Assembly: GCF_024137025.1 (NCBI RefSeq)
Contig: NZ_JAMYJR010000012.1
Coordinates: 1-64,000 of the forward strand
Source: Paractinoplanes aksuensis
GTDB taxonomy: Bacteria > Actinomycetota > Actinomycetes > Mycobacteriales > Micromonosporaceae
Reading direction: 5' to 3'
DNA length: 64,000 nucleotides
In this document: one piece after another, positions 53,805 to 64,000 of the stretch
Layout of the letters: each line of letters starts with the position of its first letter
Numbering within the stretch: the stretch's first letter is position 1
The notes under the pieces: generated by a model
The model's database searches: none
What the model was told of the DNA's origin: nothing
What the model saw: only the letters and a program-made list of their open reading frames with translations
Made by a program: the position numbers and the translations under genes

Positions 53805-54806
53805 TCAGATGCCTGCTTTGTGGCCGGCGGCGATCAGGTTTTCGGCGGCCAGGCGGAGGCCCTCGATCTGGTCGAGTTCGGTGTCTTCGTGTTCGATGTT
53901 GACGGCCATGTCGGGGTCGACCTCGTGCAGTGCCTGCAGGAAGGGCACCCAGAAGTCGTCGCCGTGGCCTCGGCCGACGGCCACGAACTGCCAGGACGGC
54001 TGGTCGGGCCACTGGTTGAGAGTGTTGTGGCCGCCCAGGTTGAGCGGGTTCCGGTCGGCGGGCGTGCGGGTGAAGCGGTCGTCGAGCACCCCGAACAGGC
54101 GGACGTTCTCGTCGTTGATGCGTGTGTCTTTGGCCGCGGCGTGGAAGACGCGGTCGCCCAAATACTTGATCGCCGCCACCGGGTCGATGCCCTGCCAGAA
54201 CAGGTGGCTCGGGTCCATCTCGGCCCCGACGTGGGTGGCGCCGGTCTGCTCGATCAGGCGCAGCAGCGTGGGCGGGTTGAAGACGATGTTGTGCGGGTGC
54301 ATCTCGATGCACACCTTGACGTCGGCGTCGGCCGCGCGGGCCTGGATGTCGCGCCAGAACGGGATCGCGACCTCGTTCCACTGGTGGTCGAGGGCGTCCA
54401 GCCACTGGCTGTCCCACGGATTGACCACCCAGTTGGCCGCCGTCGCGCCGGGGTGAGCGCCGGGCAGCCCGGACATCGTCACGACGCGCTTCACCCCCAG
54501 CAGCGCCGCCAGCTCGATGCTGCGGTGCAGATCGGCCGCGTGCTTGGGGCCGACCATCGGGTCGGGGTTGAGCGGGTTGCCGTTGCAGTTGAGGCCGGTC
54601 AGCGTGATGCCGGCCTGGGCGTAGCGGCCCAGGTAGTCCTCGCGGGCGCCGGCGCTGGCCAGCAGGTCGTCGATGGGGATGTGCGGCGCGGCGATGAAGC
54701 CGCCGGTGTTGATCTCGGCGCTGGTCAGGCCCAGCTCGCCGAGGACCTTCAGTGTTTCGTCGAGGGAACGGTCGTGCAGGCAGGCCGTGTAGGCACCTAG
54801 GCGCAT
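53805..54806 (-). CDS. TIM-barrel sugar phosphate isomerase/epimerase
   Basis: 333 residues. Xylose-isomerase-like barrel: LGELGLTSAEINTGGFIAAP, KVCIEMHPHNIVFNPPTL, GAEMDPSHLFWQGIDP, VFHAAAKDTR, VNIEHEDTELDQIEG provide the E-D-H-E metal ligands. It follows a Gfo/Idh oxidoreductase by 12 bp. Together they probably epimerise and oxidise a sugar or cyclitol that induces the LacI regulator. Substrate unknown. Confidence 0.92.
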   Translation of the reverse strand: MRLGAYTACLHDRSLDETLKVLGELGLTSAEINTGGFIAAPHIPIDDLLASAGAREDYLGRYAQAGITLTGLNCNGNPLNPDPMVGPKHAADLHRSIELAALLGVKRVVTMSGLPGAHPGATAANWVVNPWDSQWLDALDHQWNEVAIPFWRDIQARAADADVKVCIEMHPHNIVFNPPTLLRLIEQTGATHVGAEMDPSHLFWQGIDPVAAIKYLGDRVFHAAAKDTRINDENVRLFGVLDDRFTRTPADRNPLNLGGHNTLNQWPDQPSWQFVAVGRGHGDDFWVPFLQALHEVDPDMAVNIEHEDTELDQIEGLRLAAENLIAAGHKAGI

Positions 54807-54818
54807 GGTGGGTCCCTT

Positions 54819-55979
54819 TCAGAGGGTGACGGGTTGGCCGGTGGCGGACACGACCGCCTCGAGGACGCGCAGGTTGTGCAGGCCGTGGGCCAGGTCGGGG
54901 CAGGGCGGCAGGCCCTTGACCCCGGCGATCTGGTCGAGGAACGCGCGGGCCTGATAGACGAAGAAGTCGTTCTGGCCGTGGCCGACGGTGGGAAAGTCCA
55001 TGGGCAGGCCGCGGGCCAGGTAGGGGTGCCACGGGCCGAGGTAGACCGTGCGGGCGCCGTTGACCGCGGTCTCGGGGCCGCCGTCGATGATGCTGAACTC
55101 GGCCGGGCGGGTGAGGTCGAACGAGGCCGTGCCGTTCTCGCAGAACAGGTCGATCCGCAGCGTGTTGGCGTGACCGAAGGCGACGCGCGACAACGAGAAC
55201 GTGCCGACCGCGCCGCCGGCGTAGCTGGTGGTGAACGTGCAGACGTCTTCGTTCTCGACCGGCGCCCGCTCGTCGCTGACCTGAACGCCACCGGCGTGAC
55301 CGACAGCCACGCCGAGCGGCTTGGGCCTTTCCGTCACGAGGGTGGCCATCGTCGTGCCCCGCACCGCGGCGGTGGGGCCGCAGAGGAACTCGGCCAGGTC
55401 GGTCATGTGGCTGCCGATGTCGGCCAGCACGCCGGAGCCGGGGCCGCCCTGATAGCGCCAGCTCATCGGGCGCTGCGGATCGAAGCCGTAGTCGCACCAG
55501 TAGTTGCCGACGAAGTGGCGCACCGGGCCGAGCGCACCCTCGACCTGTTGCTTGAGCGCGTTGAGAGCGGGGGAGCGGCGGAACGTGAAGCCGACCGCGC
55601 CGACCTGGCCGGGCGCGGCGGCGGCCGCGGCCACCATCGCCTCGCCGTCGGCGACGCTCGGAGCCAGGGGCTTCTCGCAGAGCACGTGCTTGCCCGCGGC
55701 GAGGGCGGCCTCGGTGACCTCGCGGTGCAGGCTGTTGGCGACGGCCACGCTCACCGCGTCGACGTCGGGCGCCTCGACCACGGCGCGCCAGTCGGTCTCG
55801 GCCCGGGCGTAGCCGTAGCGCGCGGCGGCGTCGGCGGCGAACGGCTCGTGCAGGTCGGCGATCGCGACCAGCCGGGGCGCGGGCTGGTCGAGACTGAAGA
55901 CGGTGGCGGCCTGACGGTAGGCGTTGGCATGCGCGCGGCCGACCATGCCGGCGCCGACGACTGCTACCCCAACGGGCAT
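54819..55979 (-). CDS. Gfo/Idh/MocA-family oxidoreductase
   Basis: 386 residues from ATG 55979, which follows AAAGGAGG; a TTG at 55985 is less likely. NAD-binding GVAVVGAGMVGRAHANAYRQ, EKPLAPS, and the substrate-side GPGSGVLADIGSHMTDLAEF (catalytic Asp/His). Likely first gene of a two-gene sugar catabolic operon under LacI control. Confidence 0.94.
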   Translation of the reverse strand: MPVGVAVVGAGMVGRAHANAYRQAATVFSLDQPAPRLVAIADLHEPFAADAAARYGYARAETDWRAVVEAPDVDAVSVAVANSLHREVTEAALAAGKHVLCEKPLAPSVADGEAMVAAAAAAPGQVGAVGFTFRRSPALNALKQQVEGALGPVRHFVGNYWCDYGFDPQRPMSWRYQGGPGSGVLADIGSHMTDLAEFLCGPTAAVRGTTMATLVTERPKPLGVAVGHAGGVQVSDERAPVENEDVCTFTTSYAGGAVGTFSLSRVAFGHANTLRIDLFCENGTASFDLTRPAEFSIIDGGPETAVNGARTVYLGPWHPYLARGLPMDFPTVGHGQNDFFVYQARAFLDQIAGVKGLPPCPDLAHGLHNLRVLEAVVSATGQPVTL

Positions 55980-55991
55980 GAGCAACCTCCT

Positions 55992-56005
55992 TTAAAGCGC
56001 TTTAA
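55992..56005. promoter_or_regulatory. 14-bp perfect palindrome, LacI operator
   Basis: TTAAAGCGCTTTAA is perfectly symmetric with a central CG and is typical of LacI-family sites. It overlaps the leader just upstream of the oxidoreductase ribosome-binding site, in the promoter gap to the divergent lacI gene. Confidence 0.8.
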
Positions 56006-56067
56006 GAACCCCTGTACTATCGACGTTGATCTCGCTGAGTGTCAAGACGTGCACGAGGAGTGAAATA

Positions 56068-57060
56068 GTGGATCAGCGACCGCGACTGTCCGACGTGGCC
56101 GCCCGCGTCGGTGTCTCGCCGGCCTCGGTCTCCCTCGTGCTGCGCGGCGCGCCCGGCCCCAGTTCCGAGACGCGCGAGCGGGTGCTGGCGGCCGCGGCCG
56201 AGCTCGGCTACCGGGCCGACCGCACGGCCAGCCTGCTCGCCCGCCGCCGGCGCCACCTGCTGGGCGTGCTGCTCGACGTGCGCAACCCGTTCCACGCCGA
56301 GCTGGCCGAAGAGATCCACATCGAGGCCGACCGGGCCGGTTATGAGGTGGTGCTGTCCACCCTGACCCGCGACCGCGACGAGCCGCGCGCCCTCGAGACC
56401 CTGCTCGACTTCCGGTGCGAGGCGCTGATCCTGCTCGGCCCCGACGCCGCCGACGACGACCTGGGCCGGCTGGCCGCCCAGGTGCCGTGCGTGGTGGTCG
56501 GCCGCATGGCCCGCGGCGTCGATGTCGACGTGGTGCGCCCGGCCGACGACGTCGGCGTCGACGCGGCGCTCGCTCACCTGATCGGTCTCGGCCACACCCG
56601 CATCGCGTTCGTCGACGGTGGGCGGGGCGCCGTGGCCGCCGCCCGCCGTCGCGGTTACCGCCGGGCGATGCGCCGGGCCGGGCTGCCGGCCGAGGTGCAG
56701 CCGGGCGACCACACCGAGCAGGGCGGCGTACGCGTAGGTCGTGATCTTGCGGCCCGGGGCGACCTGCCGACCGCGATCGTGGCCTCCAACGACCGCCTGG
56801 CCGTGGGTCTGATGGATGCGTTCGTGCGCACCGGCATCGACGTGCCGGGCCGGGTCTCCGTGGTCGGCTACGACGACAGCACGCTGGCCCACCTGGCCCA
56901 CATCGACCTGACCTCGGTCAACCAGGACGCGCCGGCCCAGGCCCGCCAGGCCGTGCGGGCCGCCGTCTCCCGCCTCGACGAGGGCCGCACCCGCCCGAGC
57001 GAGATCGTGCTGGTTCCGCACCTGGTCGTGCGGGGCAGCACAGCCCCACCCCCTGATTGA
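56068..57060 (+). CDS. LacI-family transcriptional repressor
   Basis: 330 residues from GTG 56068 with GAGGAG upstream; a longer frame from 56026 is open. Helix-turn-helix and hinge about 5-55 (LSDVAARVGVSPASVSLVLR, LGYRADRTASLLARRR), sensor domain ending SVVGYDDSTLAHLAHIDLTS. It probably represses the divergent oxidoreductase-epimerase operon through the palindrome between them. Confidence 0.94.
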   Translation: MDQRPRLSDVAARVGVSPASVSLVLRGAPGPSSETRERVLAAAAELGYRADRTASLLARRRRHLLGVLLDVRNPFHAELAEEIHIEADRAGYEVVLSTLTRDRDEPRALETLLDFRCEALILLGPDAADDDLGRLAAQVPCVVVGRMARGVDVDVVRPADDVGVDAALAHLIGLGHTRIAFVDGGRGAVAAARRRGYRRAMRRAGLPAEVQPGDHTEQGGVRVGRDLAARGDLPTAIVASNDRLAVGLMDAFVRTGIDVPGRVSVVGYDDSTLAHLAHIDLTSVNQDAPAQARQAVRAAVSRLDEGRTRPSEIVLVPHLVVRGSTAPPPD

Positions 57061-57112
57061 GGGAAACCGCATGGCGGGTCCGCCGGCGGAGTCGGTAGCA
57101 TCGTCGGCGCAG

Positions 57113-57345
57113 GGCACTGATGGGGACGAGTAAGACCGCACGCAGCCACGAGAGACCCGGGGACGGTGGAAGCCCGGGGGTGTGCGCGGTCCGAAGATCA
57201 CCCCGGAGCTGTCGGAAGAAAGGCCCCGGCCGAGTAGAACCGACTGCAACCACTTCGAGTGGGCCACGGCCGACCAGGCCGCGGCCAAAGAGGGTGGTAC
57301 CGCGGGGCTGATCAGGTCTCGTCCCTCTGTTGATGACGAAACACG
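57113..57345 (+). ncRNA. T-box riboswitch of ileS
   Basis: The 233-nt leader contains the invariant T-box core AGGGTGGTACCGCGG (57291-57305), whose bulge pairs with the uncharged tRNA acceptor end. Upstream stem-loops (GACCCGGGGACGGTGGAAGC region) carry a candidate isoleucine specifier ATC at 57197-57199 in CGAAGATCACC. No terminator T-run is visible before the start, so control is probably translational, exposing the GACGGAGGAA ribosome-binding site when tRNA-Ile is uncharged. This architecture is known for actinobacterial ileS. Confidence 0.9.
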
Positions 57346-57363
57346 TCTGACGGAGGAACACAG

Positions 57364-60480
<3,117 letters not shown>

Positions 60481-60503
60481 CCGGGAAGGGGAGCCATGGC
60501 CGG

Positions 60504-61682
60504 TCAGCTGCAGCGCAGCAGGCCGGCCTTCTTCTTGGTCTCGAGCACGTGGCGGGCGGCATCGTCGACGCGGACCCGGAAGGCCTGATCGCTTTCGGCC
60601 TTGTCGATGAGGGCGCCGGCCATCGGGGCGGCGTCCGAGGGCACGATCGTGAGCACCATGTCGCCGCCGGCGGCGACGAACCGTACGGCTCGCTGGGCCG
60701 GCGGGACGGCCGTGACCGCCCGGGCCGCGCCCAGGTCGTCCGAAATGACCAGGCCGTCGAAGCCGATTTTGTCGCGGAGCAGGCCGGTGATGACCGGCTT
60801 CGAGAAGGCGGCGATCGCGTCGGGGTCGATCTTCGGGTAGCGCGCCGACGAGATCATCACGGCGGCCGAGCCGGACTCGATGCCGGCCTTGAACGGGCCC
60901 AGGTACGGGTCGTCGACAGTGGCCACGGTGTCGGTCGCGCCCCGGGAGACGTCGGTGTTGACGCGGACGCGGCCCAGGCCGGGGAAGTGCTTCAGCGTAG
61001 TCAGGACGCCGGCGTCCTGGGAGGCGGGGACGACCGTACGGATGGCCGCCGCGACCTTCACCGGGTCCGAGCCGAACTCGCGGCGGAACGCGCCGATCGG
61101 CGGGTTGCCGGTGCCGATGCTGGTCGGCACGGTGTCGGCGACCGGGGCCAGGTTGAGGTTCACGCCGATCCCGGCCAGGCGGCGGGCGCTCTCGCGGGTC
61201 GTGTCGCGCAGCGTCGCGGCCGGCCCGGCGCCGAGCCGGCTGGCCGACGGCAACTTCGGGAAGTCGCGGCCCTTGAGGGTCTGGACGCTGCCGCCCTCCT
61301 GGTCGACGGCGAGCAGCATCGGCATCGGGGCACTCTTCTGCAGCGTGGCGATGTCCGACTTCAGTTCGGCCGCGCTGTGCGTGCTGCGGCCGCGCAGGAA
61401 GACGCCACCCAGGTGGTAGCGGCGGACCGTGTCACCCAGCCCGCTGGGCGCGTTCACGGCAGCGCCGATCATGAGCAGCTGACCCACCCGCTCGGGCAGG
61501 TCGAGCCCGTCCAGGGTCTCGGTGACGCAGTTCTTCGGGGGCGGCGGAGCGGATGACGGCTCCGCACTCGGCGTCACCGGGACCGGGGCCGACGACGACG
61601 GGGCCTCGCTGGAGGGGGCCGGGGTGCAGCCACTGACGGCCAGGAGCACGGCGACCGCGGCGGCGGCCAGGCTTCGCTTCAT
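60504..61682 (-). CDS. GH3-family beta-N-acetylhexosaminidase-like lipoprotein
   Basis: 392 residues. Signal peptide with lipobox VSGC (Cys19) and a Pro/Ser linker to about residue 50. GH3 barrel: LLAVDQEGGSVQTL, TLKHFPGLGRVRVNTD (K231/H232), FDGLVISDDLGA (nucleophile D315). Family members such as NagZ remove GlcNAc from muropeptides; outside the membrane it would trim cell wall. The loop after KHFPG lacks the His of the NagZ Asp-His dyad (GLGRVRVNTD), so its mechanism or activity may differ. Confidence 0.88.
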   Translation of the reverse strand: MKRSLAAAAVAVLLAVSGCTPAPSSEAPSSSAPVPVTPSAEPSSAPPPPKNCVTETLDGLDLPERVGQLLMIGAAVNAPSGLGDTVRRYHLGGVFLRGRSTHSAAELKSDIATLQKSAPMPMLLAVDQEGGSVQTLKGRDFPKLPSASRLGAGPAATLRDTTRESARRLAGIGVNLNLAPVADTVPTSIGTGNPPIGAFRREFGSDPVKVAAAIRTVVPASQDAGVLTTLKHFPGLGRVRVNTDVSRGATDTVATVDDPYLGPFKAGIESGSAAVMISSARYPKIDPDAIAAFSKPVITGLLRDKIGFDGLVISDDLGAARAVTAVPPAQRAVRFVAAGGDMVLTIVPSDAAPMAGALIDKAESDQAFRVRVDDAARHVLETKKKAGLLRCS

Positions 61683-61701
61683 CGACCGCCACGGTAGCCA
61701 A

Positions 61702-62337
61702 TCAACCGGGCCGAGGTGGTGTGCGGTCGGGGGAGATCGTGTGAAGGCCCTCGAAAGCGAGCGTGGTCAGCGCGTCGGCCATCGCCTCGGCGCCACCGGG
61801 ACGCGGGCGGTACCACTCCGTCAGCGAGTTGACCATGCCCAGGAGCAGGCGGGCGGCCACCGCGGGGTCGATGTCGGGACGTACGCCGCCCTCGGCCTGA
61901 GCCTGTTTGACCAGCTCGGTGACCAGGACGTCGAACTGGCGGCGCCGGGCCAGGGCGTGCTGCTCGACCTCGGTGTTGCCGCGCACCCGCAGCAGCACGG
62001 TCACGTATTCGAACCGCTCAGACAGCACCAGCACGCTGCGGCGGATCAGCTGTTCGAGCCTTTCCAGGGCCGGGACGTCGAGCGCGCGGACCTCGTCGGC
62101 CGCCTCGAACAGACCGTCGAGCGCCCGGTCCATCGCCATCTGCAGCAACTGTTCCTTGCCGTTGATGTGGTGATAGACGCTGCTTTTGGTGATGCCCAGG
62201 GACACGGCGATGTCGAACATGCTGGTGAAGTCGTAACCGCGCTCGTTGAACAGCCGCACGGCCGCGGCCAGCACGGCATCCTGGTCATGACCGGGACGGC
62301 CACGCCGACGAGGTTCTTTCGCGGGTGTCGGTGCCAT
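61702..62337 (-). CDS. TetR-family repressor, PaaR-like
   Basis: 211 residues. HTH about 20-65: DAVLAAAVRLFNERGYDFTS, GITKSSVYHHINGKEQLL. The TetR_C helical domain follows. Divergent from paaN with a shared operator, like PaaR, which controls phenylacetate catabolism with phenylacetyl-CoA as effector. Confidence 0.9.
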   Translation of the reverse strand: MAPTPAKEPRRRGRPGHDQDAVLAAAVRLFNERGYDFTSMFDIAVSLGITKSSVYHHINGKEQLLQMAMDRALDGLFEAADEVRALDVPALERLEQLIRRSVLVLSERFEYVTVLLRVRGNTEVEQHALARRRQFDVLVTELVKQAQAEGGVRPDIDPAVAARLLLGMVNSLTEWYRPRPGGAEAMADALTTLAFEGLHTISPDRTPPRPG

Positions 62338-62356
62338 TCTCTCTCCCGGGCTTGAT

Positions 62357-62376
62357 TACCGACCGACCGGACGGTA
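62357..62376. promoter_or_regulatory. Imperfect palindrome, probable PaaR operator
   Basis: TACCGACCGACCGGACGGTA is near-symmetric (TACCG.CCG / CGG.CGGTA) and lies between the divergent tetR and paaN starts. PaaR-type sites of the ACCGACCGGTCGGT kind are similar. Confidence 0.75.
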
Positions 62377-62411
62377 GATAATGATGGCACGCGAGCGCAA
62401 GGGAGCGCAGG

Positions 62412-64000
62412 ATGACGACCCCCGCCGGGTTCTACGAGACGCATGCCGAGCTGCTCGATCAGGCTGTCCGGGCGACGACCGTCCGCGACTACTGGTCGGC
62501 CTTCCCCGAGTCGCCGAGCAAGTCGGTCTACGGCGAGCAGGCCGCGCCCGAGGGTGAGCGCGCGTTCCGGGCCCTGCTCGGCGGCCCGTTCCCGATCGAG
62601 GTCCCCGGCGCCGAGGGCACGGTCAGCACCGAGCGTTCGCCGTGGGGCCTCGACCTCGGCGTCAGCTATCCCAAGGCCGACCCGCTGGCCCTGGTCGCGG
62701 CCGCCCGCGCCGCCACCCCGGCCTGGCGCGCCGTCGGCCCCCAGGGTCGCGCCGGCGTCGCGGCCGAGATCATCAAGCGGATCAACGCCCGCTCGTTCGA
62801 GCTGGCCCACGCCGTGCAGCACACCACCGGCCAGGCCTTCGTCATGGCGTTCCAGGCCGGCGGCCCGCACGCGCAAGACCGGGCGCTCGAGGCCGTGGCC
62901 TACGCGCTGGCCGCCACCACCCGCACCCCGCGCGACGCCGAGTGGGCCAAGCCGCAGCGCGGCGGCGACCCGCTGCGCCTGGCCAAGACCAGCACCGTGG
63001 TCGGCCGCGGCGTCAGCCTGGTCGTCGGTTGCACCACGTTCCCCACTTGGAACAGCTACCCGGGCCTGTTCGCCAGCCTGGTCACCGGCAACCCGGTGAT
63101 CGTCAAGCCGCACCCCGGCGCCGTGCTGCCGCTGGCCATCACCGTGCAGATCTGCCGCGAGGTGCTGGCCGAGGCCGGTCAGAGCCCCGACCTGGTCACC
63201 CTGGCCGTCGAGGAGCCGGGCGACGGCATCGCGGCCACCCTGGCCACCCACCCCGACGTCCGCATCGTCGACTTCACCGGCTCCAGCGAGTTCGGCAACT
63301 GGCTCGAGGCCAACGCCCGCCAGGCCGTCGTCTACACCGAGAAGGCCGGGCTCAACACCGTCGTGGTCGACTCCACCGACGACTACAAGGGCCTGCTGCG
63401 CAACCTGTCCTTCTCGTTGTCGCTCTACAGCGGCCAGATGTGCACGACCCCGCAAAACATCCTGGTCCCGCAGTCGGGCATCGAGACCGACGCCGGCCAC
63501 CGCAGCGTCGACGAGTTCGGCGCCGACCTGGCCGCCGCGCTCGACAAGCTGCTGGGCGACCCGGCCCGGGCCGCGGGCACGCTCGGCGCGATCGTCAACG
63601 ACGGCGTCCTGGCCCGCGTGACCGAGGCCGACGGCGCGGCCAGCGTCATCCGCCCCACGGCCGCGGTCACCGACGAGACCAACCCGGGCGCCACGATCCG
63701 CACACCGGTGGTGGTCCGGCTCGACGCGGCCGACGACAAGGCGTACACCCGGGAATGGTTCGGTCCGGTCTCCTTCGTCATCGCCACCGAGTCGACCGAG
63801 CACAGCCTCCGCGTCCTGGTCGAGACGGTCCGGGCCCACGGGGCGCTCACCGCGCTGGTCCACTCGAGGAATCCCGAGGTCCTTTCCGCTGCGCGGGAGG
63901 CGGCGCTCGACGCCGGGGTGCACCTCGCCGAGAATCTCACCGGTGGGGTGTTCGTCAACCAGACCGCCGCGTTCAGCGACCTGCACGGCTCCGGGGCCAA
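62412..64000 (+). CDS. paaN: Phenylacetic acid degradation protein PaaN (aldehyde dehydrogenase), 3' end beyond window
   Basis: At least 529 residues from ATG 62412, with GGGAGCGCAGG upstream; it runs off the right edge in frame. Aldehyde-dehydrogenase fold with SLVVGCTTFPTWNSYPGLFA, VDFTGSSEFGNWLEAN, EKAGLNTVVVDST and catalytic Cys in YSGQMCTTPQN. The N-terminal region (FYETHAELLDQAVRA) is typical of PaaN rather than short ALDHs. It oxidises the ring-opened aldehyde in phenylacetyl-CoA breakdown. Control by the divergent PaaR-like gene is likely. Confidence 0.93.
   Translation, partial: MTTPAGFYETHAELLDQAVRATTVRDYWSAFPESPSKSVYGEQAAPEGERAFRALLGGPFPIEVPGAEGTVSTERSPWGLDLGVSYPKADPLALVAAARAATPAWRAVGPQGRAGVAAEIIKRINARSFELAHAVQHTTGQAFVMAFQAGGPHAQDRALEAVAYALAATTRTPRDAEWAKPQRGGDPLRLAKTSTVVGRGVSLVVGCTTFPTWNSYPGLFASLVTGNPVIVKPHPGAVLPLAITVQICREVLAEAGQSPDLVTLAVEEPGDGIAATLATHPDVRIVDFTGSSEFGNWLEANARQAVVYTEKAGLNTVVVDSTDDYKGLLRNLSFSLSLYSGQMCTTPQNILVPQSGIETDAGHRSVDEFGADLAAALDKLLGDPARAAGTLGAIVNDGVLARVTEADGAASVIRPTAAVTDETNPGATIRTPVVVRLDAADDKAYTREWFGPVSFVIATESTEHSLRVLVETVRAHGALTALVHSRNPEVLSAAREAALDAGVHLAENLTGGVFVNQTAAFSDLHGSGA

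Overview
This is about 64 kb of very GC-rich DNA with mostly GTG/ATG starts, strong G/C bias at third codon positions and dense, often overlapping genes on both strands. Gene content points to a filamentous actinobacterium: FHA/DUF3662, PASTA-less Ser/Thr kinases, ECF sigma, LAL regulator, GPP34, DUF6131, an actinobacterial ileS T-box and an actinobacterial-type inositol cluster. The style resembles Micromonosporaceae (Actinoplanes-like); that assignment is inference. No rRNA, tRNA, CRISPR array, transposase or phage structural gene was recognised.

Layout. 1-15.6 kb: edge-truncated Ser/Thr kinase, Tat-exported metallophosphoesterase with LamG domain, DHA2-type MFS exporter with a TTA codon, ECF sigma/membrane protein pair, FHA protein, GH3 beta-glucosidase divergent from a LacI regulator, a lipoprotein, a TetR regulator divergent from a 75-aa protein, small conserved proteins (DUF2256/DUF3253, DUF6131) and a broken DUF1877 gene. 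15.8-27.6 kb: two paralogous genes of a family I do not recognise (15867 and 25750, 54 of 76 identical residues in the N-terminal domain) flank an efflux/sensing island: membrane-fusion protein, OmpR/histidine-kinase pair, second membrane-fusion protein, MacB-like ATPase, permease, and a membrane-anchored GGAQA-repeat protein. This stretch is rich in minisatellites. 27.6-36.7 kb: a frameshifted conserved gene, a 59-aa Tat lipoprotein with a poly-Asp tail, a giant LAL regulator with a 39-bp repeat expanded inside its ATPase domain, TerC, and a GPP34-permease-acetyltransferase run. 36.7-38.5 kb: a second transmembrane Ser/Thr kinase.

At 39043-39122 a run of 39 G is followed by CCGCG and 36 C. 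This looks like an assembly artefact, so the left (1-39.0 kb) and right (39.1-64 kb) halves may not be neighbours in the real chromosome.

39.1-52 kb: a complete myo-inositol catabolic operon. A GntR/UTRA repressor with a perfect 14-bp palindromic operator is divergent from iolC, a Cgl0159-type TIM-barrel protein, iolB, iolD, mmsA, iolE, a CUT2-type sugar ABC importer, iolG and an IolH-like epimerase. Together these would import inositol, oxidise and dehydrate it, open the ring, phosphorylate and cleave it, and make acetyl-/propionyl-CoA. 52-57 kb: SRPBCC/ArsR pair and a second sugar-catabolic unit (TIM-barrel epimerase and Gfo/Idh oxidoreductase) divergent from its LacI regulator. 57-60.5 kb: T-box riboswitch and ileS. 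60.5-64 kb: GH3 lipoprotein, PaaR-like TetR repressor and a divergent, edge-truncated paaN.
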